DNA from: Rhodospirillaceae bacterium
Lineage (GTDB): Bacteria > Pseudomonadota > Alphaproteobacteria > Dongiales > Dongiaceae
DNA length: 64,000 nt
Direction of reading: 5' to 3'
Assembly: GCA_016712715.1 (NCBI GenBank)
Contig: JADJQM010000001.1
Location: 124,001-188,000, forward strand
The translations under genes were made by a program, and so were the position numbers. This document shows positions 38,705-50,397 of this stretch, piece after piece. Numbering within the stretch: the first letter of the stretch is position 1; every line of letters begins with the position of its first letter. Under the pieces are notes generated by a model. It saw only the letters and a program-made list of their open reading frames with translations. It made no database searches and was not told where the DNA came from.

Positions 38705-39948
38705 TCTTCTCGGCCTTCGAACGCCTGGTGGCGATGCGCTATCTGCGCGCGCGCCGCCAGGAGAGCTTCGTCTCCGTCATTGCCCTGTTCTCGCTGCTGG
38801 GCATCGGCCTTGGCGTCGCGACACTGATCGTGGTGATGTCGGTGATGAACGGTTTCCGGGCCGAATTGCTCGACCGCATCTTAGGCTTCAATGCGCATCT
38901 CTCGATCAGCGCCAACGGCACGTCGATTGCGGATTATGCGAAGCTCACCGACAAGCTGCGCAGCCTGCCCAGCGTCGCCTCGGCGACGCCCATCGTCGAA
39001 GGCCAGGTCTTTCTCACCGGCACGGAAGGTGGTGTGGGTGCCGTGCTGCGTGGTGTGCGGCTTGAGGACATCAAGCTGAAGGCGCTGATTGCCGACAGCA
39101 TGGTCGCAGGCACCCTCGATGGCCTGCGCAACCGTGACGGTATCATCATTGGCGAAGCCATGGCCCGCGCGTTGCGCGCCGGCATCGGCACGGAGATCAC
39201 GGCGATCTCGCCCGATATCAATGTGACGATCGGCGGCGCCATTCCGCGCATGAAGACCTTCACGGTGGTCGGCATTTTCAATGTCGGCATGTATCAGTAT
39301 GACAACACCATCGCCTTCTCGACCCTGGAAATGGCGCAGATCTATTTCAAGGTGCGGGCTGGGGCGACCAATATCGAAGTGATGGCCAGGAACATCAATG
39401 ACCTGCCGGAAACCAAGGGCGAAATCATCGACGCGATCGGCCCAGGCTTTCATATCGGCGACTGGCAGGAAGCCAATCGTGATTTCTTCACGGCGGTCGA
39501 AGTCGAACGCAACGTCATGTTCCTGATCCTGACGCTCATCATTGTCGTCGCCGCCTTCAACATCATCAGCGGCCAGATCATGATGGTGAAGGACAAGGCA
39601 CGCAACATCGCCATCATGCGCACGATGGGTGCGACGCAGGGCATGATCCTACGCATCTTCCTGCTGTCTGGCGCCAGCATCGGCATCGTCGGCACGGTGT
39701 TCGGCTGCCTGCTGGGCGTCGCCTTCGCGGCCAATATCGAAACCATCCGGCGTGGCCTCGAAAACATCACCGGCACCAATCTCTTCAGCGAGACGATCTA
39801 TTTCCTCTCCAAGCTGCCGGCCATCGTCGATCCGATGGAAGTGGTCCTCATCTCGACCATGTCGCTGGTCCTCACCTTGCTGGCATCGGTCTATCCTGCC
39901 TGGCGCGCCGCAAGGCTCGATCCGGTGGAGGCCCTTCGCTATGAGTAA
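38701..39948 (+). CDS. lolC: Lipoprotein-releasing permease LolC/E
   Basis: The 415-residue protein has one N-terminal span, a large periplasmic domain (about 50-270) and three C-terminal spans with the MacB/FtsX-like end. The start RYLRARRQESFVSVIALFS is typical of the LolC/LolE family. Many alphaproteobacteria have a single LolC/E-type gene beside lolD, as here. It extracts outer-membrane lipoproteins from the inner membrane. lolD overlaps its end by 8 bases. Confidence 0.93.
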   Translation: MIFSAFERLVAMRYLRARRQESFVSVIALFSLLGIGLGVATLIVVMSVMNGFRAELLDRILGFNAHLSISANGTSIADYAKLTDKLRSLPSVASATPIVEGQVFLTGTEGGVGAVLRGVRLEDIKLKALIADSMVAGTLDGLRNRDGIIIGEAMARALRAGIGTEITAISPDINVTIGGAIPRMKTFTVVGIFNVGMYQYDNTIAFSTLEMAQIYFKVRAGATNIEVMARNINDLPETKGEIIDAIGPGFHIGDWQEANRDFFTAVEVERNVMFLILTLIIVVAAFNIISGQIMMVKDKARNIAIMRTMGATQGMILRIFLLSGASIGIVGTVFGCLLGVAFAANIETIRRGLENITGTNLFSETIYFLSKLPAIVDPMEVVLISTMSLVLTLLASVYPAWRAARLDPVEALRYE

Positions 39949-40657
39949 CGACGTCATGAGCAAGGGGCACGCCAACAATGGCGATATCGTTCTGGAGCTG
40001 AAGGGCATCCGCCAGAGCTTTCCGCAAGCGGAAGGTGTCCTCGAAGTCATCCGCAATGCCGACCTCACCTTGCGGCGCGGCGAGATGGTGGCGCTGATCG
40101 GCCCATCCGGTTCCGGCAAATCCACCCTGCTGCACATCACCGGCATGCTGGAGAAGGCCGTGGCGGGCGAGATCGTCATCGCCGGCAAGACCATGACGGC
40201 GTTGGGTGACGACGCGCGGACGGCGGTGCGCCGCGACACGATGGGCTTTGTCTATCAGCATCATCATCTCCTGCCGGAGTTCTCGGCGCTGGAGAACGTC
40301 GTCGTCCCGCAGATGATCGCCGGCAGGTCGCGGGCTACGGCAACGCCGCGGGCGGTTGAACTTCTGACCCGTGTTGGCTTGGCAAAGCGCCTCGATCACC
40401 GTCCAGGCAAGCTGTCCGGCGGCGAGCAGCAGCGTGTTGCCATTGCCCGGGCTCTGGCCAACGAGCCGAAGCTGATCCTGGCAGATGAACCGACCGGCAA
40501 TCTCGATCACCATACGGCGGACGACGTTTTTGCCATGCTGCGCGCGCTGGTCCACGATTTCGGCGTGGCGGCGCTCATTGCCACGCACAATCTCGAAATC
40601 GCGGCTCGCATGGACCGGGTGGTCACCTTGCGCGACGGAGAACTGGTTGCTGGCTGA
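39941..40657 (+). CDS. lolD: Lipoprotein-releasing ATPase LolD
   Basis: The 238-residue ABC ATPase has Walker A GPSGSGKST, the signature LSGGEQQRVAIARAL, Walker B LILADEPTGNLD and switch His in ATHNLE. ATG at 39941 overlaps lolC, which supports translation coupling. It powers lipoprotein release with LolC. Confidence 0.94.
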   Translation: MSNDVMSKGHANNGDIVLELKGIRQSFPQAEGVLEVIRNADLTLRRGEMVALIGPSGSGKSTLLHITGMLEKAVAGEIVIAGKTMTALGDDARTAVRRDTMGFVYQHHHLLPEFSALENVVVPQMIAGRSRATATPRAVELLTRVGLAKRLDHRPGKLSGGEQQRVAIARALANEPKLILADEPTGNLDHHTADDVFAMLRALVHDFGVAALIATHNLEIAARMDRVVTLRDGELVAG

Positions 40658-40680
40658 GGCGATTTCGGCCCAGCGACATC

Positions 40681-40720
40681 CAGTCATGTGGTCGTCACGC
40701 GGGTGACCGGAAAGTGTCAT
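40681..40720 (+). promoter_or_regulatory. PHO-box-like array upstream of the first phoX
   Basis: Four 7-mers at 11-base spacing: CAGTCAT, TCGTCAC, GTGACCG, GTGTCAT. PhoB sites are tandem CTGTCAT-like 7-mers with 4-base spacers. The outer two each differ by one base from that consensus, the second by two and the third by three or more. The array ends about 50 bases before the phoX start. Confidence 0.6.
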
Positions 40721-40769
40721 GAAACACCGCTATAGCGCCTGGATCGCCAGACAACAGGAGGCTCACGCG

Positions 40770-42721
40770 ATGACCGATCGTCATTACCGCATGCCGGTGA
40801 CCATCAATAACGAAGACGACAACCACCCGTCCAATCCCAGCGCCGGTCCCACGATGACCGACCTGATCGCCCAGCGCTTCTCGCGCCGCACGGCGTTGAA
40901 GGGCCTGCTGGCAAGTGCCGCCCTCGGTGCCATCGGTGTCGGCTCTGGCGCCCTTCGCCCGGCCCAGGCCGCGATGGGCTTGAGCTTTACCGAGATTCCC
41001 CATGCCTATGACGAAAACCTGCACATCCCCGCCGGCTACACGGCCAACCCGTTCCCGCGCTGGGGCGGCCCGAGCATCGCCGGCGCGCCGGCGTTCGATG
41101 CCACGACGCGTGATGCGGCCGCGCAGGCGCAGCAGTTCGGCTACAATTGCGACTTCGTGCACTTTGTGCCGCTGCCGGAAGGCTCCAACGCCAGCGATCA
41201 CGGCCTGCTCGTGGTCAACCACGATACACAGACACGCATATGATCTTCCCGGGCTTTGCCGATGCCAAGGAAGCGCTCGCCGCGGCGACCGCCGAGATGG
41301 CGGCCTATGAACAGGCGGCGCATGGTCTCAGCGTTGTCGAGGTGAAGAAGGAAGCGTCCGGCTGGACGCTGGTGAAGGACAGCACGTTCAACCGCCGTAT
41401 CACGCTGGCGACAGAGTTCGAGCTGGTTGGCCCGGTTGCCGGCCATGACCGCGTCAAGACCTCGGCCGATGCCAGCGGTACCAAGGTGTTCGGCACGATG
41501 AACAATTGCGCCGGCGGCTGGACCCCTTGGGGCACCATACTGTCTGCGGAAGAGAATACGCACCAGTATTTCGGCGGCGATCCGAGCGGCACCGCCGAGG
41601 CCGCCAATGCCAAGCGCATGGGCATCAAGGGCGAACCTTCCTATGCCTGGGGCAAGTTCCAGGACCGCTTCGATATCTCGAAGGAGCCCAACGAACCCAA
41701 CCGCTTCGGCTGGATCATCGAAGTCGATCCCTATGACCCGGCGTCGATTCCGGTGAAGCACACGGCGCTCGGCCGCTTCAAGCATGAAGCCGCCACCACG
41801 GTCATCAACAGCGATGGTCGTCTCGTGGTCTATACGGGTGACGACGAGCGTTTCGAGTATATCTACAAGTTCGTGAGCACCGGCACCTTCGATGCCGCGA
41901 AGGGCCGCGCCAATTCGGCGCTGCTCGACGAGGGCACCCTGTTCGTGGCGAAGCTCGATGCCGAGGGAAATGTCACCTGGATGCCGCTGGTTCATGGCCA
42001 GGGTGAGTTGACTGAGGCCAATGGCTTCAAGTCCCAGGCCGATGTGCTCATCGAAGCACGTCGCGCCGGCGATCTGCTGAAGGCTACCAAGATGGACCGG
42101 CCGGAAGATATCGAGACCAGCGACAAGACCGGCAAGGTCTATGTCGTCCTCACCAAGAACGACAAGCGCAAGGCTGACCAGGTCGACGCCGCCAATGCGC
42201 GCGCTGAAAACAAATGGGGCCACATCGTCGAGATGGTGCCGCCGATGGTCGACGGCAAGGCGGATCATGCCGCCACCAGCTTCACCTGGAGCGCCTTCAT
42301 CCAGGCCGGCAACCCGGGCGATGCCGCGCAAGGTGCGGTCTATGGCGGTGCCGTCACGGATGCCGGCTGGTTTGCCAATCCCGACAACGTCGCCTTCGAC
42401 GCCAAGGGCCGCTTGTGGATCTCGACCGACGGTTTCCCCGATCATGGTGTGCATGACGGCCTGTGGGTGACGGAGACGGAAGGCGAGGGGCGCGCGATCA
42501 CCCGTCACTTCCTCGGTTGCCCGCGCGGTGCGGAACTCTGCGGACCGGCCTTCACGCCGGATGGAACGACGCTGTTCGTCGCGGTCCAGCATCCCGGTGA
42601 CGAGGATGGCAGCAATTTTGCGACGCCGTCGACCCGCTGGCCCGACTTCAAGGATGGCATGCCGCCGCGCCCGACGGTCGTCGCCATCACCAAGGATGAC
42701 GGTGGCGAAATCGGCGCCTGA
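40770..42721 (+). pseudogene. phoX: PhoX-family phosphatase, first copy, with a one-base frameshift
   Basis: Translation from ATG at 40770 (AGGAGG 8 bases upstream) gives a Tat signal with SRRTALKG (residues 38-45) and the PhoX N-terminal domain. Near 41222 the frame shifts: the protein should run from HGLLVVNH into TDTHMIFPGF, but that continues only in the -1 frame. One missing base restores about 650 residues. PhoX enzymes are Ca- and Fe-dependent periplasmic phosphatases made under phosphate starvation. Conserved PhoX segments NCAGGWTPWGT and YTGDDERFEYIYKFV are present, so the gene is complete apart from the shift. Confidence 0.87.
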
Positions 42722-42744
42722 TAGGCGTCGCGTTTGCATCAGGA

Positions 42745-42777
42745 AGCTCGGTCGGGGAGTTCCTCGACCGGGCTTTT
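42745..42777 (+). terminator. Rho-independent terminator after the first phoX
   Basis: A 10-bp stem (42745-42754 with 42765-42774, one G-U pair) is followed by TTTTCTG and a second T-run. It lies about 25 bases after the stop codon. Confidence 0.75.
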
Positions 42778-42791
42778 CTGCTTTTTTGAGA

Positions 42792-42831
42792 CTGTCATTG
42801 ATCCTTCACATTTCCGGCCTTTGACCGTCAT
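42792..42831 (+). promoter_or_regulatory. PHO-box-like array upstream of the second phoX
   Basis: 7-mers at 11-base spacing: CTGTCAT (perfect), CCTTCAC, CCGGCCT, CCGTCAT. The first and last are the best matches. The array lies 47 bases before the start at 42879, with the same layout as the first phoX. Confidence 0.65.
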
Positions 42832-42878
42832 CACCGCGCGCTATGCTGTCCCTCCCACCCAGAAAAGAGGAGGCTTCG

Positions 42879-44776
42879 ATGCGCGATTCTGCCAAGACTG
42901 ACTCGATACCCACTTATGCCGACTTGGTCGCCGCGCGATTCTCGCGCCGCACCGTGCTGCTGGGCGCCGCCGGCGCCGCGGCTGCCTCGGCCATGTCCTT
43001 CCGCTTGCCCGGCGCGCAGGCCGCGACCAGTTCTTCGACGCTGACCTTTCCGGAACTGAAAAAGGTCTATGACGAGACCCATCACGTGGCCGAGGGCTAC
43101 AATGCCGATATCCTGGTGCGGTGGGGCGAGGCGATCGTCTCGGGTGGCAAGGAGCTTGATGCCGCCAACCAGAACGCCGCCGATCAGGCCAGGCAGTTCG
43201 GCTACAATTGCGATTTCATCGGCTACATGCCGCTGCCGCTGGGTTCGAACAATAGCGAGCACGGGCTCCTGTGCGTCAACAATGAGTATCCGAACCCGCA
43301 TGTCATGTTCCCCGGCATGACCGAGGACGATGCGCCGAAGAAGATGAATCCTGATCAGATCAAGGCGGCCTTCGAATCCTGGGGTCACTCGATCGTCGAG
43401 GTCAAGAAAGTCGATGGCAAATGGCAGACGGTGAAGGACAGCAAGTTCAACCGCCGCATCACCGGCACGACTGAGATGGCCATCTCCGGTCCCGCTGCCG
43501 GCCACAAGCTGCTGCAGACGGCGGCCGATCCGACCGGCACCAGGGTCTTCGGCACCGGCTACAATTGCTCCGGCGGCGTGACGCCCTGGGGCACGGTTCT
43601 TTCTTGCGAAGAAGGCCTCTCCGACACGTTCGGCGGCGATCCGGCCAAGGGCGGCGATCCGGACCTGCTCGAACGCTATGCCTATGACGGCTCCGATTAT
43701 TATGGGTTTGCGCGCATCGAAGAACGCTTCAATCTCGACAAGGTGCCGAACGAACCCAACCGCTTCGACTGGGTGGTCGAGATAGATCCCTACGAACCGG
43801 GTGAGACGCCGGTGAAGCGCACGGCGCTGGGCCGCATGGGCCACGAGGCCGCGACCTGCATCGTCAACGCCGATGGCCGTGTCGTGGTCTATACCGGCGA
43901 CGACGATTATTTCGAATATATCTTCCGCTTCGTCAGCAGCGGAAAATTCGATCCGGCCGACCGCACCGCCAACAAGAAACTGCTCGACGAGGGCACGCTT
44001 TCCGTCGCCAAGTTCGATGCGGACGGCACGCTCACCTGGATCCCCCTGATCCATGGCCAGAACGGTCTTACGCCTGAGAACGGCTTTGCCGACCAGGCCG
44101 AAGTGCTGATCAAGGCGCGCCTTGCCGGTGATAAGGTCGGTGCCACCAAGATGGACCGGCCTGAGGATATCGAGCCCAATCCCGTCACCGGTCGCGTCTA
44201 TGCGGTCATGACCAAGAACAAGAAGCGCAAGCCGGAGGAAATCGATGCCGCCAATCCGCGGCCCGAGAATCACTACGGCCACATTCTGGAAATGCTCCCT
44301 CCGGGCGAGGGCAAGAATGCCGACCATGCGGCGGACATCTTCAAATGGGACGTCTTCCTGCTGGCCGGCAATCCCGCGAAGCCGGAAGAGGGTGCCAGGT
44401 ACAACGAAGGCATCAGCGCCGACGGCTGGTTTGCAGCCCCGACAATGTCGCCTTCGATCCCAAGGGCCGCATCTGGATCGCCAGCGACGGTGCCAACGAT
44501 TTTGACATCGCCGATGGCCTCTATGGTGCCGACACGCTGGGCGACGGCCGCGCCTTGCCGCGCTTCTTCTTCGCCTGTCCGACCGGTGCCGAATTGTGCG
44601 GTCCGGCCTTCACACCGGACGGCAAGACGCTCTTCGTCTCGGTCCAGCATCCGGCCGAAAATTCCGAGAGCCTCGACAAGCTGACGACGCGCTGGCCGGA
44701 TTTCGGGCCGGACAGCCTGCCGCGCCCCTCGGTTGTCGCCATCACCAAACAGGATGGCGGTGAGATCGGCGGCTGA
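42879..44776 (+). pseudogene. phoX: PhoX-family phosphatase, second copy, with a one-base frameshift
   Basis: The start is ATG at 42879 with GAGGAGG 5 bases upstream. A Tat signal SRRTVLLGAAGAAAAS (residues 22-37) precedes the PhoX domain with NCSGGVTPWGTVLSCEE and YTGDDDYFEYIFRFV. At the C-run 44437-44440 the frame changes: FAAP should be followed by DNVAFDPKGRIW, which lies in the -1 frame to the stop at 44776. One missing C restores about 632 residues. It aligns throughout with the first copy, so the two are tandem paralogues with diverged sequence, not a recent duplication. Confidence 0.87.
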
Positions 44777-44800
44777 TCGGCCAGTCTTTGTTTGAAGCGG

Positions 44801-44834
44801 AAGCGCCCGGCAGGAAACACTGCCGGGCGCTTTC
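44801..44834 (+). terminator. Terminator hairpin after the second phoX
   Basis: A perfect 12-bp stem (44801-44812 with 44821-44832) around an 8-base loop is followed by a short TTCC. The stem is strong; the T-run is short. Confidence 0.6.
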
Positions 44835-44839
44835 CATGT

Positions 44840-44857
44840 CGGTCATCGATTTGTCAC
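44840..44857 (+). promoter_or_regulatory. PHO box upstream of the PhoX-like gene
   Basis: CGGTCAT and TTGTCAC are separated by 4 bases; each differs by one base from the PhoB 7-mer consensus. The site lies right after the phoX terminator and 129 bases before the next start codon. Confidence 0.6.
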
Positions 44858-44986
44858 GTCCGTGCAAGCTGCCCGCAACCCGAATCAGTCAGTATCTTCG
44901 GCAGAGAGGGTGCACGGCTCCAACAGCAGATCGTCAAGGTTCTGCCGTTGGAGCCGGCGCATCGCAGGATTTAGGGAGGCGCCGCC

Positions 44987-45700
44987 ATGACCGTGCATGC
45001 GACCGTTATCGGGATCGACAGCAAATCGGTCAGCCCCGCGATCGGCCTTTCGCCAGGCTTGCCTGAAATCGTGGCCCTGCGTCGCGACCGCTGGTTCGAC
45101 GGGCCGGAATCAACCGCCTCGGTCGATCATGTAGCACCCATGGTTTCATCCGATCAGGATGCCGATCTTGCCTGGCAGCGGCTGGCGCGCCAGCGCCTGG
45201 GTATCGGCATGGCGCTGGTCGATGTGCCCAATGGCTTGGCTTATGCGGTCGATGTGGGGACTGCAATTTTCCTCTACCGCGTGATCGCGGCGCGCCAACT
45301 GGATCGTCATCTTGGGCTTGAGGCACTGATCGCGTCGGGTGAAGTCGCGGCCGCGCGTTTTGCCGCGAACGGTATCCTCGAATGGGTTCCGGTACGGACC
45401 GCCGGCAATGTGGGGCAGGTGCGCAACGAAGCGCTCCGGCTCGGCGCCACACCCCTTCGCACGATTTTTGCCTTGTCGCCCCTGCGGACCGAGGGCGGCT
45501 TGCGCATGATGTCGACCGGCGGCAATGAGCCGCTGACCCTCGACCTCACGCCGCCCAATATCGGGCAGCATCGCTATCCTCATGCCCGACGTTTCGCCTG
45601 GGCGGAGCAGGACGCGCCGATGAGCTATGGTTTCGGCGCGCCGGCTGCCGAACAGATGCCGATCGGGCTCGCCGCTTTGTTTTCGCAACCCTGGCAGTAG
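44987..45700 (+). CDS. Shortened PhoX-like protein without a signal peptide
   Basis: The 237-residue protein starts at ATG with GGGAGG 7 bases upstream. It has no Tat or Sec signal. Residues about 60-150 align by eye with the middle of the two PhoX neighbours: NGLAYAVDVG-AIFLYRV matches the DGRVVVYTGDD-EYIFRF region, and GEVAAARFAANGILEWVPV matches GTLSVAKFDADGTLTWIPL. The acidic DDD/DDE cluster of the phosphatases is missing, so it is probably not an active enzyme. It keeps its own PHO box. Homology is my reading of short alignments and should be tested. Confidence 0.65.
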   Translation: MTVHATVIGIDSKSVSPAIGLSPGLPEIVALRRDRWFDGPESTASVDHVAPMVSSDQDADLAWQRLARQRLGIGMALVDVPNGLAYAVDVGTAIFLYRVIAARQLDRHLGLEALIASGEVAAARFAANGILEWVPVRTAGNVGQVRNEALRLGATPLRTIFALSPLRTEGGLRMMSTGGNEPLTLDLTPPNIGQHRYPHARRFAWAEQDAPMSYGFGAPAAEQMPIGLAALFSQPWQ

Positions 45701-45798
45701 CCGGGGCCTTTACAACCTTCTTCCTCCGTTCCCGTCCCGGGCATCTGCCCGGGCCACGCCGAGATTGTCCCCCGAACGATCTATCTCGGCTTCACTAG

Positions 45799-45829
45799 AG
45801 CCCTCCGTCCTGTCCACGGAGGGCTTTTT
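45799..45829 (+). terminator. Rho-independent terminator
   Basis: A perfect 10-bp stem (45799-45808 with 45816-45825) with a 7-base loop is followed by a T-run. It ends the PhoX-like transcript, about 65 bases before dnaE. Confidence 0.85.
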
Positions 45830-45894
45830 CTTGCCCCGGCGGGACCGCTGCCTTAGAGTCGGGCGGACCCGTTCACGACTCCGCCGATGCCCCC

Positions 45895-49327
<3,433 letters not shown>

Positions 49328-49336
49328 GGCGCCGGC

Positions 49337-49738
49337 ATGCCTGACCTAGCGTGGCTTGAGGACGTCGTACTCGTGAACGAGAGCCGTGACGTGAGCAGCG
49401 CAGGCGCCGTCAGCGTGTTTCGGAGCGCCGGCGAAGCGTGCCGCTATCTCGAGCACTGGTGGGTTGAAAACAGCGAAGGCTTCGCCTTCAGCGCCACCGG
49501 CCACCACTTAGTGCTTGGCGTTGATTCAAATGGAAGCGTGATTGTCACGGCGACCGAGCCGCATGCGGACGGCGGTGCCATCGTCTTGAGCTGGCTCAGT
49601 GCGTTGGCAGAATCCGTTCTGGAAGCGCGCCGGGTGCGGGCAACTCAAGGAAAGAGCATCCTGGGCATTCACGATGAATCCGGCCGCCTTCCTAGAACGA
49701 TCGAGGGTTTGGTCGCTTATGTTGGCTTTGACGACTGA
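49337..49738 (+). CDS. Small protein of unknown function
   Basis: The 133-residue acidic protein starts 9 bases after dnaE. It has no signal peptide or membrane span. Trp-rich YLEHWWVENSEG near residues 37-48 and a beta-strand pattern in the centre suggest a small globular domain. I do not recognise the family. Small stand-alone proteins of this kind include immunity proteins, but nothing here supports that use. Confidence 0.6.
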   Translation: MPDLAWLEDVVLVNESRDVSSAGAVSVFRSAGEACRYLEHWWVENSEGFAFSATGHHLVLGVDSNGSVIVTATEPHADGGAIVLSWLSALAESVLEARRVRATQGKSILGIHDESGRLPRTIEGLVAYVGFDD

Positions 49739-49760
49739 TCCCGCCGCCCTTGCCTAAACT

Positions 49761-49789
49761 GTCATGCCCAGCCTGAAGCGGGGCATGAC
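49761..49789. other. Inverted repeat hairpin after the small gene
   Basis: A perfect 9-base stem GTCATGCCC/GGGCATGAC has an 11-base loop. No T-run follows. Similar GTCATGCCC palindromes are scattered between genes in alphaproteobacteria, so this may be a dispersed element or an mRNA-end hairpin. Confidence 0.6.
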
Positions 49790-49815
49790 GGCCCGACGTT
49801 GTTCCTAATTTGTTC

Positions 49816-49843
49816 TTGACAGCCGGTATAGGAATATGATACC
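49816..49843 (+). promoter_or_regulatory. Sigma70-like promoter before the hairpin array
   Basis: A perfect TTGACA (49816-49821) is followed after 16 bases by GATACC (49838-49843). Transcription would start near 49850, just before the first hairpin. Confidence 0.55.
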
Positions 49844-49859
49844 AAGAAAGGGTGCACAC

Positions 49860-50157
49860 ATCCCCGCCGATGCGGGATCGTTTGGTCACCCACGGCGGGA
49901 CAAGCCGGACCCATGCAGTGGCGGGATCTCACGGTCCCGGCCAGAGCGCCTCGGCCGGTGGTCAACCGGCCTCCTGGATCGGATGGAAGAGCGATCCCCC
50001 CTGGACCGAGCGGGTTAGCCGGTCCTCCAGGACCGGATGGATGACCGGCTCCCCCGAGGATCGGCTTGGGAAACCGATCCCCCCGACCAATGGGTGAATG
50101 GTCCCCTTCGGACCGGCGGGCAGCCGGCCAGCATACCGGCCAAGCGATCCCACATCG
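49860..50157 (+). ncRNA. Candidate structured RNA: a chain of about ten short hairpins
   Basis: Consecutive perfect or near-perfect stems of 5 to 7 bp can be drawn. The best are 49953-49971 (7 bp), 49976-49997 (6 bp), 50003-50025 (6 bp), 50030-50052 (7 bp, one bulge), 50058-50080 (7 bp), 50085-50103 (5 bp) and 50110-50129. Most loops carry GGA or GGG (GATGGAAGAG, ATGGATGA, CTTGGGAAA, ATGGGTGAA). The linkers are C-rich (TCCT, CCCCT, TCCA, CCCC). No frame looks like protein. The TTGACA promoter just upstream fits a transcript on this strand. It could be a free small RNA that titrates an RNA-binding protein, or a long rpsB leader. I know of no named family that matches. Confidence 0.55.
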
Positions 50158-50377
50158 GCGGATTGAATTAAACAAGGCAGATCAATAGATTGGACGGAGA
50201 TAGCAGCGGCTTTCGCGGAAACCTTGCCATTTTCGCCGGAACCCTCTATCACACGCCCACTAAAAACCGCATGCGGGTTGCGCGCTGGTGGGGAGAAATC
50301 CCATCAGACTTCGCTCCGGTGGCCCTTTCGGGGGCCGCAAAACCCGCAGAGGCTCAACCGGAAAAGGACTTGATAAC
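50158..50377 (+). other. rpsB 5' leader region
   Basis: These 220 bases have no gene. They contain a weak promoter-like pair, TTGAAT (50163-50168) and ATAGAT (50185-50190), a palindrome AACCGCATGCGGGTT (50265-50279) and a GGCCCTTTCGGGGGCC hairpin (about 50321-50336) 40 bases before rpsB. GCGGGTT at 50273 could also pair with AACCCGC at 50341. This may be an S2-responsive leader, by analogy with known ribosomal protein leaders. Confidence 0.35.
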
Positions 50378-50397
50378 ATGGCGCTGCCAGTTTCAGC

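Noticed and set aside
40719..40769. Upstream ATG at 40719 as the phoX start
   Set aside because: It would lie inside the PHO-box-like array and lacks a ribosome site. ATG at 40770 has AGGAGG at ideal distance and places the Tat motif correctly.
49762..50252. Open frames on both strands across the hairpin array, some with Gly/Pro-rich repeats
   Set aside because: The repeats follow from the hairpin sequence itself. There is no ribosome site, the composition is unlike the neighbouring genes, and several frames are open at once, as expected of GC-rich non-coding DNA.
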